From positions 1 to 64,000 of the IMG/VR virus record IMGVR_UViG_3300009130_000013: a stretch of 64,000 bases of DNA. The stretch is one strand, 5' to 3'. The position numbers and the translations under genes were made by a program. Under the pieces are notes generated by a model. It was given only the letters and a program-made list of their open reading frames with translations, ran no database searches and was not told the DNA's origin. Shown here in pieces: positions 23,131 to 31,011 of the stretch. Origin of the DNA: a virus. Numbering within the stretch: position 1 is the stretch's first letter; every line of letters starts with the position of its first letter.

Positions 23131-24284
23131 ATGATTTAAAATGGAGCAATTACGACTTTACTAAAATACCTTATGATGATTTAGTAAGAGTAGGACAACG
23201 TACTATGTTATATCGAGATATGTTTACAGTATCTTGGTTACTAGGACGTTTTTGTAACTATAAATGCTCGTACTGTTGGCCTTATGCTCGGAGTGATAGA
23301 AAAGATCATAGACCGACTCAACTATGTTTACAGACAATAGACGAAATAAAACGGCAGGCAAGAGAACGAGGATTTAATAGTTTCCACTTTAGTTTAAGTG
23401 GAGGCGAACCCACATTTCACCCAGGTTACTTAGATATAATGAAGCACTTGGCTGATGATGTGGGTAATACAAACTTTACTAGTGTACACATGACTAGTAA
23501 TATATCTAGAAATATGAAATGGTTTGAAGAATATGTTAAAATTGTATCATCGTTCCATAGAGCCAGTATTACGGCTTCATACCACAGGGAACACGTTAAC
23601 ACACAAGAGAAAAGAAAAGAATTCGCAGATAAACTTTGCTTTGTCCAAGAACACGACGTCCAAGTCACAATTAACCAAGTCATGGTCCCAGAATGGTTTG
23701 ACGAATTATACGAGGAGTCATTATATTTCCACGGCAGAGGCATTAATGTTACGCTCAAGCCTCAATCAGATCCTACAGCGTCAAAAGTCGTTGAAGGCTA
23801 CACGGAAGAGATGCTTGAGAAGTTACACAACGGAATGCCACAAAGAGCATTCACTGAATCTAAAAATATAAATGTAGTAAGACCAAAACCTCAATTTATG
23901 AGGGCACCAGACCCTATATATAAAAACTTTGATGAGGATAGTATACCACAACATTTTCAAGTTGAATTTAAAGACAGTAAACACAAAGAATGGTACATGG
24001 ACCAAGCAGAAAGGTTTAATGCTTTTAACTTTAACAAATTCACAGATTGGGAGTGTAGTTCAGGTTATCGTAGTATCATAATCAGAGAACCAGACGGCAG
24101 TATAAAAAGAAGTTACAGTTGTATGGATGTTCCACTAGGTAATATTGAAACAGGATTTAAATTGTTCAGTAAGCCTATGAAATGTATTAGCCCGTCTTGT
24201 GTAAGTTCAGCTGATAGTAAGATACCAAAACGTGCCCCTGGAACTAAACTACCACTATTTCCAGGAGACACAACATATGAATAA
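23127..24284 (+). CDS. Radical SAM protein, third type
   Basis: 385 residues. CNYKCSYCWPYA near residue 43, FSLSGGEPTFHPGYLDIMKH (full GGEP motif), TASYHREHV, and a C-terminal Cys group (CSSGYR, SYSCMDVP, MKCISPSCVSS) that may hold an auxiliary cluster. No N-twitch domain. Flanked on both sides by PxGAG genes with short overlaps. Substrate unknown. Confidence 0.92.
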   Translation: MNDLKWSNYDFTKIPYDDLVRVGQRTMLYRDMFTVSWLLGRFCNYKCSYCWPYARSDRKDHRPTQLCLQTIDEIKRQARERGFNSFHFSLSGGEPTFHPGYLDIMKHLADDVGNTNFTSVHMTSNISRNMKWFEEYVKIVSSFHRASITASYHREHVNTQEKRKEFADKLCFVQEHDVQVTINQVMVPEWFDELYEESLYFHGRGINVTLKPQSDPTASKVVEGYTEEMLEKLHNGMPQRAFTESKNINVVRPKPQFMRAPDPIYKNFDEDSIPQHFQVEFKDSKHKEWYMDQAERFNAFNFNKFTDWECSSGYRSIIIREPDGSIKRSYSCMDVPLGNIETGFKLFSKPMKCISPSCVSSADSKIPKRAPGTKLPLFPGDTTYE

Positions 24285-24753
24285 TTTAACAGTTGTACCT
24301 GTAGGAGCAGGTAGTAATTTTATAGGCTACTTACAGCAATATATGAACAAAGGAACATTAGCATCAGTTGATCTTAAAGCAAAAAGAAAAAAGAATTGTT
24401 GGAATGAATATAATATTAATTCAGACGTAGAGTTTTTTATAGATTGCGATAAAGATACATTTACCTGGTGTTATAAGTTAGCTAACATTAAAGAAAATAA
24501 AAAGATGGCTAAACAAAATGAAATTAACAAGTCATGGGATGACTATTTAGAAACTAAAGTAGAATATAGTTTAAAACTTACATCTTTTAACTATCTTGAT
24601 ATATTTGAAAGAGCAGATCCTAAAATTTGTGAAGAGTTTTTACGAAAATTATACACTAGTTCTAAACCTTTGTATCCTACGTTCAAAATAGATAATGCTA
24701 TTAATATGATTAAACAATATAACAAACATAACAAAGAAATATTAGCAAGATGA
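24277..24753 (+). CDS. PxGAG-motif protein 4 (minimal form)
   Basis: 158 residues, the shortest member: VVPVGAGSNFIGYLQQYM at residues 6-23, FFIDCDKDTFTWCYKLANIK in the middle, and a C-terminal YNKHNKEIL. The start was set at 24277 because AGGAG precedes it and it overlaps the upstream stop. The middle segment recurs in the next gene (LFMDCTWERFKWCYLLAFFK), so the two are close relatives. Confidence 0.8.
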   Translation: MNNLTVVPVGAGSNFIGYLQQYMNKGTLASVDLKAKRKKNCWNEYNINSDVEFFIDCDKDTFTWCYKLANIKENKKMAKQNEINKSWDDYLETKVEYSLKLTSFNYLDIFERADPKICEEFLRKLYTSSKPLYPTFKIDNAINMIKQYNKHNKEILAR

Positions 24754-25745
24754 ATGATGTAGCACATCCTAAATATGAAAGATTACAAGCATATAAAAAT
24801 ACATTTGCTAGTATAGAAGATTGGAATGAATTTGTAGGGAAACTAGGTTTAATAGAATTACAAAATATTACCGAAGAGCTCTGGTTATATTTGTTAGAAA
24901 ATAACGAATACAAAGCATTTAACAGTCTTCACAAGCAAAATCAAGCAAAGATAGATGTATTAGATTTTTATTGGAATGTAATACCAACTGGTGCTGGCAG
25001 TAGTTTTATAGGTGCTCTACAATCATATCTATTGTTTAACTATGAAGTACCAGATCCTAATAAACGAAAAAATAACTTATGGGACGACGAGTATGGTACT
25101 AGAATGACAATGAACTATCCTCAAGTTGAGAACAAAATAATTAAAGGTAATAGTGACTATCAAGACAAAATAGTATCTTCAGAAAGAATATTTCAAAGAT
25201 TATTTAACGGGTATGAAACTTGGTATACGTTATTTGAACAATATTATTCTACCCTAACAAGTACTATGACTCATAACGCTCAAAACTTTCGAGGGGCTGA
25301 AAAGGTATTTGTAGAATTTACTGTACACAATTATCTTTTATTATTTGAATTGTTTGGTAATTCTAAAATAAATCTGTTTATGGATTGTACCTGGGAAAGA
25401 TTTAAATGGTGTTATCTTTTAGCATTTTTTAAACATGAAGAAAAGGGAATAAACCCTGAATACAAAGTATCTGCTACTAGAAGAGCATGGTACTGTAAAA
25501 GGGCATGGGAAATATATAAAATAACAAAGCAGTATCACAAACCATTAATCACAATTGACTATGAATTACTTTTTATACATCAAGATGAGGATACTATTAA
25601 AAAACTTATATATGAAACACTACAAAGAGACCCTACTGATAGGCAAATAGAATATTTAGGCAAACATTTAAATATGTATACAAACAGAAACAATAAAATA
25701 ATGGAAACTATCCCAACAAAATTATGGGATAAATTTACAAAATGA
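24750..25745 (+). CDS. PxGAG-motif protein 5 (with N-terminal extension)
   Basis: 331 residues. About 75 residues of helical extension precede the motif NVIPTGAGSSFIGALQSYLL; then LFMDCTWERFKWCYLL, ITIDYELLFIHQDEDTIKKL and YTNRNNKIM. Overlaps both neighbours by four bases. As for the family, function is unknown. Confidence 0.8.
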   Translation: MNDVAHPKYERLQAYKNTFASIEDWNEFVGKLGLIELQNITEELWLYLLENNEYKAFNSLHKQNQAKIDVLDFYWNVIPTGAGSSFIGALQSYLLFNYEVPDPNKRKNNLWDDEYGTRMTMNYPQVENKIIKGNSDYQDKIVSSERIFQRLFNGYETWYTLFEQYYSTLTSTMTHNAQNFRGAEKVFVEFTVHNYLLLFELFGNSKINLFMDCTWERFKWCYLLAFFKHEEKGINPEYKVSATRRAWYCKRAWEIYKITKQYHKPLITIDYELLFIHQDEDTIKKLIYETLQRDPTDRQIEYLGKHLNMYTNRNNKIMETIPTKLWDKFTK

Positions 25746-25990
25746 GATATGAATTTGAGGACTATCGCAAACCTAAAAAAGAACCTGAGCTAGAATCGTG
25801 GCCTTTTTGGGTGTTACCTATTGAAAATGTTAGAGGGTATTTTATAAGATTCTTTCTTTTATTGTTTATTTTACCAATAGCTTTCACTGGCTACTTGTTT
25901 ACACCGGCCACAACATTTATGTATTTTATAATATTTGATTTAGCTGAATACTGGAAAGTAAAACGTGGTAAAGGAATGTTTGAACCATAA
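25742..25990 (+). CDS. Small membrane protein
   Basis: Eighty-two residues with two hydrophobic helices (about 34-52 and 55-70). Overlaps the last PxGAG gene (ATGA), so it ends the island operon. Unknown; a membrane site for the island products is possible. Confidence 0.75.
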   Translation: MRYEFEDYRKPKKEPELESWPFWVLPIENVRGYFIRFFLLLFILPIAFTGYLFTPATTFMYFIIFDLAEYWKVKRGKGMFEP

Positions 25991-26026
25991 GATAAATACT
26001 GTTAAGCACAATAAAAGACTATCACT

Positions 26027-26296
26027 ATGAACAACCCATTTACCAAGCACCCGAAAAGTGTTAATGAATCTTACTTGGTACATTTGGTTCATGCCCTAAG
26101 ATTTGCGGCAGAATTTTACATATTACATTTAATAGTTATAGTTCATGCTTTCCTTCCTTTTTTATTCCAAACTACAGCTAGTGATAGGATTAGGAAACTA
26201 ATCACCAAAATGGACCGTCAAGATCCGTCAAAAAACCCCCCAAAACCACGAAATCCGTCAATTTCCGACTGGAAACCACCCGTAAGAATACCATAA
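26027..26296 (+). CDS. DUF6356-like membrane protein
   Basis: Eighty-nine residues. The pattern FTKHPKSVNESYLVHLVHAL, one hydrophobic helix, HAFLPFLFQTTASDRI and KLITKM matches the DUF6356 family of alphaproteobacteria (HPxSVxEtYxxH ... HAFLPFLF). The Pro/Lys-rich tail is extra. GATAAATAC 40 bases upstream may be a late promoter. A hint at the host group; function unknown. Confidence 0.75.
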   Translation: MNNPFTKHPKSVNESYLVHLVHALRFAAEFYILHLIVIVHAFLPFLFQTTASDRIRKLITKMDRQDPSKNPPKPRNPSISDWKPPVRIP

Positions 26297-26346
26297 AACC
26301 TAGTAAAATCAAGGGTTTATACCACCAAAAAAAGACGTAATTTCGG

Positions 26347-26375
26347 TTGACAGATTGGCCAAACGACTGTATACT
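26347..26375 (+). promoter_or_regulatory. Early sigma70-type promoter with TTGGCCAA spacer
   Basis: TTGACA, 17 bases with TTGGCCAA, TATACT; same flanks as the promoter at 988. Drives the ligase operon. Confidence 0.85.
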
Positions 26376-26405
26376 ATGTAGTATAGTTAATAAAAAAGGA
26401 ATAAA

Positions 26406-26717
26406 ATGAAGTTAGATAGATTTACAATTTTTGCTTGTTTTTCAGCCGAAGAACAAGAACTCATATCAAAATATATTAGTCCTGACTGTGAATACAGCAG
26501 TTTTAAAAATATTCCTATGTCATTATATGACCAGATAACTAGATTGTTACCTAAGAAGAATAGAAGAATTAGATTTAGAGGTACAAGCAAATCAAATTAC
26601 AACAGGCCTAGAGACTTTATACATAAAGACAAGGCTGACACTTTCGCAATATATTACGACAACAACACAACATTACATTTAGGTGACCCTAGATACGGAG
26701 GAGGAGCAACAGTATGA
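26406..26717 (+). CDS. Hypothetical early protein
   Basis: 103 residues, soluble and basic; FACFSAEEQELISKYI near the start. Coupled to DNA ligase by a four-base overlap. Unknown. Confidence 0.8.
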   Translation: MKLDRFTIFACFSAEEQELISKYISPDCEYSSFKNIPMSLYDQITRLLPKKNRRIRFRGTSKSNYNRPRDFIHKDKADTFAIYYDNNTTLHLGDPRYGGGATV

Positions 26718-28024
26718 ACCAACCATGGGAAGTAATACAAAAATTAGGATCTGATAATAGCAGACTGTTTAAAGAATCTGTTATATTAGATGAAATTAAC
26801 AATAAGAATCACATATTCTTTCATGGTAGTAAGTTAGCATTAGACAAACTTATTACTTTTGGTGTTAAACAAGTACCTGAAGCAAAAGCAGATGGTAAGG
26901 GTTTACCGTGGAGCGAATTTATAACTGAACTAGCAACACCTTTACAAAACAGAGAGTTAACAGGTCACGATGCTAGGGATAAAATTATTGAATTAATGGA
27001 AAGAGCTACAGTTGAACAATGGAACGACTGGTATAGACTTATTCTTATTAAAGATTTTAAATGTGGTACAAGTGAAAAGACTATAAACAATGTTGCCAAG
27101 AAAGCAAAGGCAAAAGAGTATATGGTTCCTACATTTACTTGTCAATTAGCACACGATTCTGCTAACCACGAAAAGAAATTAGCAGGTACTAAACAAATTG
27201 AAATTAAACTTGATGGTGTAAGAGTTATTACTATTGTTAAGAAAGATTCAGTTGAAATGTTTAGTAGAAATGGTAAGCAGTTTACTAACTTCGATCATAT
27301 ATGTGAGGAAATTAAAGCAGTAGCAAACTTTGATGAAGACATGGTATTAGATGGTGAAGTTATGAGTGAAAACTTTCAAGATTTAATGAAACAAGTTCAC
27401 AGAAAGAGTTCAGCAGGGGCAGTTGATGCCGTGCTGTACTTGTTTGACCTAATTCCATTAGCAAACTTCAAGAAAGGTTTGTGGGATAAACCTCAAAACA
27501 AAAGAAGTGAAAGTGTGAAGGTCTGGGTCGAAGCAAATAGCCAAGCACTTCCACACGTTAGAGGTTTAGAGTGGGAAGATGTTGACCTCGACTCCCCACA
27601 AGGTCAAGCAAGGTTTAAAGATATTAACAAGAAAGCAGTTGAAGGTGGTTACGAAGGTGTAATGATTAAAGACATTGAAGCTGGTTATACTTGTAAAAGA
27701 AGTCACAGTTGGTTAAAGATGAAACCATTTATTGAAGTTTCATTAGAAGTAAAAGCAACAGAAGAAGGCACAGGTAAAAACGAAGGTAAATTAGGTGCTT
27801 TGGTTTGCGAAGGAACTGACGATGGTAAAGATATTAAAGTTAATGTTGGTAGTGGTTTAACAGACGACCAAAGAGATAGTTTTTGGGCAGACAAAGAATC
27901 ACTAATTGGACAAATAGCAGAAGTAAGAGCAGATGCTGTTACACAAAACCAAGATGGAACTTACAGTTTAAGATTTCCAAGGTTCAAAACTTTTAGAGGT
28001 TTTGAGATAGGAGAAAAAATATAA
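26714..28024 (+). CDS. ATP-dependent DNA ligase
   Basis: 436 residues. Motif I EIKLDGVR with the adenylated Lys165, motif III-type MVLDGEVM, motif IV EGVMIK and motif V SWLKMKP are all present, followed by an OB-fold C-terminal domain (GKLGALVCEGTDDG, RFPRFKTF). The N-terminal part matches the T4 gp30/bacteriophage ligase arrangement, slightly shorter than T4 (487). It seals nicks during phage replication and repair. Part of an early operon. Confidence 0.95.
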   Translation: MNQPWEVIQKLGSDNSRLFKESVILDEINNKNHIFFHGSKLALDKLITFGVKQVPEAKADGKGLPWSEFITELATPLQNRELTGHDARDKIIELMERATVEQWNDWYRLILIKDFKCGTSEKTINNVAKKAKAKEYMVPTFTCQLAHDSANHEKKLAGTKQIEIKLDGVRVITIVKKDSVEMFSRNGKQFTNFDHICEEIKAVANFDEDMVLDGEVMSENFQDLMKQVHRKSSAGAVDAVLYLFDLIPLANFKKGLWDKPQNKRSESVKVWVEANSQALPHVRGLEWEDVDLDSPQGQARFKDINKKAVEGGYEGVMIKDIEAGYTCKRSHSWLKMKPFIEVSLEVKATEEGTGKNEGKLGALVCEGTDDGKDIKVNVGSGLTDDQRDSFWADKESLIGQIAEVRADAVTQNQDGTYSLRFPRFKTFRGFEIGEKI

Positions 28025-28150
28025 TGAATTTTGTGGGTGAAGGCCCTAACGACAGATGATGAACATAGCAGACGTGAAAATGATAATTCTAATCCGTCAT
28101 AAGGACTTTTGCTCGTGGCTAACACCTACAGAACAAATAAAGGAGGACAA

Positions 28151-28558
28151 ATGAGTGAAGCAGTAAAACAAGAATTTCCGCCAATCATAGACGGAACTTA
28201 CAAAAAAGATGATCCACATAAGGACATCGGTAAACAAAAATTCAGAGTTAGACAATACTATAACGCCTGGGTTGAATATGATGTAGTCGCAGAAACTAAA
28301 GACGAAGCCATAGATGCCGTAATAGATCACGGTGGTATTGAAAAAATAGAATGGCAAGAAGGTTATCATAAAGATGAGCCAGTTGAGGTTTATGCTAATG
28401 ACTATAATTATGTGGAACAAGATGACACAGTAAAAGTAGCAGAATGTGTTCCATATGAAGATTATGATTCAGACACAGGTAAACATTTTGACAACTATGA
28501 AGACCCTGAATGGACTTCAGATGATTATAGATGGAAGAAGGAAGAGGAGCCAGCTTAA
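28151..28558 (+). CDS. Hypothetical acidic early protein
   Basis: 135 residues, very acidic and tyrosine-rich; KFRVRQYYNAWVEYDVVAET looks like a small beta-sheet domain. Start at 28151 because AAGGAGG lies five bases upstream. Stop overlaps the next ATG. Unknown. Confidence 0.8.
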   Translation: MSEAVKQEFPPIIDGTYKKDDPHKDIGKQKFRVRQYYNAWVEYDVVAETKDEAIDAVIDHGGIEKIEWQEGYHKDEPVEVYANDYNYVEQDDTVKVAECVPYEDYDSDTGKHFDNYEDPEWTSDDYRWKKEEEPA

Positions 28559-28755
28559 TGTCATTACCAAGTAGATTAGATATAAAAGGCCATTCAAAAG
28601 AAATGGCCTTGCTGGGCGAAAAATCAGCATTATTAGATGTACAAAATAGTGTTCAAAAAAGACTTATCAGAGTTAATAAAAAACTACAAGATATAGAACA
28701 TAAAAGAACAGTCAATTTATTAAAGGAATCTGGGACGAATGCTAACACTAAATGA
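28558..28755 (+). CDS. Hypothetical coiled-coil protein
   Basis: Sixty-five residues, mostly helical with heptads (LLGEKSALLDVQNSVQKRLI). TAATG overlap fixes the start. Unknown. Confidence 0.7.
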   Translation: MSLPSRLDIKGHSKEMALLGEKSALLDVQNSVQKRLIRVNKKLQDIEHKRTVNLLKESGTNANTK

Positions 28756-29128
28756 TATAGGCGGAGAATTAGTTAAAAAAGATCATAGATATGAGGTCAA
28801 AGATAATAATACTCTTAAGAATCTAGTAGTAAGTTCTACAAAGATGAGGCCTAATAAAGAAACTAATGGACATAAGCACGAAGGACAAGAAGAAGTGTAT
28901 ATGTTTATTGAAGGTAACGGATATATGACTTTAGATGATGATAGATTTATGGTCCAAAAGGGCGATATGGTTTTAATCAAAGATGGAGTATTCCATAAAG
29001 TTGAATCTGGACCTGGAGGAATTTACTTTGTATGTGTGTTTGATGGCGGGCGACACACAGAAGAAGATCTAAAGCAAAAAGAAGAAGCCAATAAAATAAT
29101 AGATATGTACGCCAAGAAAGGAACATAA
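28739..29128 (+). CDS. Cupin-domain protein
   Basis: 129 residues. Cupin motif 1: GHKHEGQEEVYMFIEGNGYM (two His and Glu), motif 2: MVLIKDGVFHKVE (third His). These ligands bind a metal. Substrate unknown; relatives include isomerases and dioxygenases acting on small molecules or sugars. Confidence 0.85.
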   Translation: MLTLNDIGGELVKKDHRYEVKDNNTLKNLVVSSTKMRPNKETNGHKHEGQEEVYMFIEGNGYMTLDDDRFMVQKGDMVLIKDGVFHKVESGPGGIYFVCVFDGGRHTEEDLKQKEEANKIIDMYAKKGT

Positions 29129-29259
29129 TGATTGACACAATCAATAGATGGGCTGGCGAATGTATAATTCATTGTGGCAGAGAGCTTACAGACTTCGAAA
29201 TATACGGAATTATGCTGATTTCATTGCCATTTGTCCTATTTTTTCTTACAAAAGACTAA
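29128..29259 (+). CDS. 43-residue membrane microprotein
   Basis: TAATG overlap with the cupin gene; amphipathic start with two Cys (GECIIHCGREL) and a C-terminal helix (MLISLPFVLFFL). Confidence 0.6.
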   Translation: MIDTINRWAGECIIHCGRELTDFEIYGIMLISLPFVLFFLTKD

Positions 29260-29300
29260 AAAAGCCAACAAATTCAATGATTTAAAAGCACAAATACTGG

Positions 29301-29329
29301 TTGACAGATTGGATATTTGGTGCTATTAT
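29301..29329 (+). promoter_or_regulatory. Early sigma70-type promoter
   Basis: TTGACA, 17 bases, TATTAT, then the shared AATAGTATAGTTAATAA leader; upstream AAATTCAATGATTTA matches the other early promoters. The spacer keeps GATTGG but not the full palindrome. Confidence 0.85.
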
Positions 29330-29364
29330 AATAGTATAGTTAATAATAAAGTTAAGGAGTAAAA

Positions 29365-29703
29365 ATGTTAGAACAAGCAATTAAAACACTACAACAAGCA
29401 ATCAAACAAGACTACATCGATTGGTCTACTTCATATGGGAAGAAACCATTAACTGGTTATTCTAAAGAGCAGGTAGATAATTTCGATGATAATATGTCTG
29501 TTAAAGACGGTAAGAAATATATCAAAATTATCAGAGATAGAAGTGTTTGGGGTTTCATAGTTAAGGAAGACTTTAAACATTTTAGAAAAGGTGATATTTT
29601 AAAGGCGGCAGGTTATAATGCTCCAGCATTAAATCAAGCCAGAGGTAACATCTTAGATGGTGGTTATACAATCCAATGGACTGGACCACTTTACTTAAAA
29701 TAG
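29365..29703 (+). CDS. Hypothetical early protein
   Basis: 112 residues, soluble: helical start, then KYIKIIRDRSVWGFIVKEDF and GDILKAAGYNAPALNQARGN; similar small proteins are common in marine T4-like phages, from memory. Unknown role. Confidence 0.8.
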   Translation: MLEQAIKTLQQAIKQDYIDWSTSYGKKPLTGYSKEQVDNFDDNMSVKDGKKYIKIIRDRSVWGFIVKEDFKHFRKGDILKAAGYNAPALNQARGNILDGGYTIQWTGPLYLK

Positions 29704-29711
29704 GAGGAACA

Positions 29712-29969
29712 ATGGGATTAGAAAAGAAAGTATTAAATTCAATCAAGACTACATTTGAGTCAAAAGGTTTAACAAAACCTATGGCTTGGTTTGAGTATGG
29801 TACTCTTTGGGCTGACACAGAAAATCCGATGGCTGTTGCTCTAATAAAAGATTCAATTGAAAATGTTATTGTACCAGCAACTGGTGACCCAGATAATTTT
29901 GGAGTCAAAGTAACAAAATTTAAACCAACAAAAAGGGAGCCTTGGACACATTGGGCTTTTGATTTCTAA
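29712..29969 (+). CDS. Hypothetical protein
   Basis: Eighty-five residues, soluble. Start at 29712 (AGGAGG five bases upstream) rather than the longer frame. Unknown. Confidence 0.75.
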   Translation: MGLEKKVLNSIKTTFESKGLTKPMAWFEYGTLWADTENPMAVALIKDSIENVIVPATGDPDNFGVKVTKFKPTKREPWTHWAFDF

Positions 29970-29971
29970 AA

Positions 29972-30475
29972 ATGGATAGATTCTTTATTGGCGATACCCA
30001 TTTTGGGCATGACGCCGTATACACATTTACACATCCTGACGGAACAAGGGTTAGAGATATAGCAGATAACTCTGAGGAGGGCGATGCTATTATGGTTGAC
30101 CGTTGGAATAAGGTTGTGAAACCAAACGACAGAGTTTATCATTTAGGTGACGTAGCATTTCCTAGAAGGAAATTGGCATTACTTGATCAACTAAATGGAA
30201 ATAAGATTCTTATAAAAGGCAATCATGATATGTTTGATCTAAAAGATTACATGAAATACTTTAAAGATATCAGAGGAGCATTTGAACTTTATAAGATGAT
30301 ATTAACACATATACCTGTACATCCTGACCAGCTTTATAGGTTTGATGCTAATATCCACGGTCATATACACGATACCACGATGGGAGATCGTAGGTACGTC
30401 AACGTTTCGGTAGAGCAGATAAACTATACGCCTATCACTCTAGACGAAGTTCTCTATAGGAGGGGAAATGAATAA
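29972..30475 (+). CDS. Calcineurin-like metallophosphoesterase
   Basis: 167 residues. All motifs in order: GDTHFGH (residues 7-13), HLGDVAF, KGNHDMF, LTHIPVH, NIHGHIHD. The dimetal site hydrolyses phosphoesters; small phage members act on nucleotides or RNA ends. The 3' end overlaps the secreted protein that follows. Confidence 0.9.
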   Translation: MDRFFIGDTHFGHDAVYTFTHPDGTRVRDIADNSEEGDAIMVDRWNKVVKPNDRVYHLGDVAFPRRKLALLDQLNGNKILIKGNHDMFDLKDYMKYFKDIRGAFELYKMILTHIPVHPDQLYRFDANIHGHIHDTTMGDRRYVNVSVEQINYTPITLDEVLYRRGNE

Positions 30476-31010
30476 GAAACTATTTTTAATATTAACTTTT
30501 GCTGTAGTATGTTGGGCACTATTTTTTACTAGTTCAACAAAGGCAGAAGACAGGGGTCCTGGAGCCATTTTAATAGAATTTGGTCCAAGTGGATATGGTG
30601 ATATAGATAAAGGACCTACACTAAAAGGATTCGGTGGAGCATTTTTTGATGCTTTAGACGGTAAAGTACCTGACGACAAAGGTCCACTTTTAGATAAAAG
30701 TATGGGACTATGGGATAAAATTTATACAGATTTATTCTATCATGGATTTAGATGGGACTGGCATATTGAATTATGTGCTAGTAATAGAGCATTAGATTCT
30801 ATTAATGGCGAAGGATCATTTGATAAAAGACTTAAAGCATCTGTAGAAGCAGGTGGTATGCCTTGTCCAACAGGCGGCCCAAATCATCCAAGCTGGGCAT
30901 ATGATTGGAAAGGTCATATTGATGAACACTGGTTAAAGATTAGTGAACATAAAAAACCAATGGGGCGAATGGGAATACCTACAGCGCCTTGTTGTATGAT
31001 AAGAGGATAA
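30468..31010 (+). CDS. Secreted protein of unknown function
   Basis: 180 residues: signal peptide MNKKLFLILTFAVVCWALFF with likely cleavage after TKA, then a mature domain rich in Gly/Asp/Trp with Cys at three places (ELCASN, MPCPTGG, APCCMIRG), fit for disulfides. One base separates it from the next secreted protein, so they probably act together in the periplasm. Confidence 0.75.
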   Translation: MNKKLFLILTFAVVCWALFFTSSTKAEDRGPGAILIEFGPSGYGDIDKGPTLKGFGGAFFDALDGKVPDDKGPLLDKSMGLWDKIYTDLFYHGFRWDWHIELCASNRALDSINGEGSFDKRLKASVEAGGMPCPTGGPNHPSWAYDWKGHIDEHWLKISEHKKPMGRMGIPTAPCCMIRG

Positions 31011-31011
31011 T

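Noticed and set aside
28056-28154. 32-codon ORF between DNA ligase and the next gene
   Set aside because: Overlaps the next start as ATGA, but has no ribosome site and mixed composition; not enough support.
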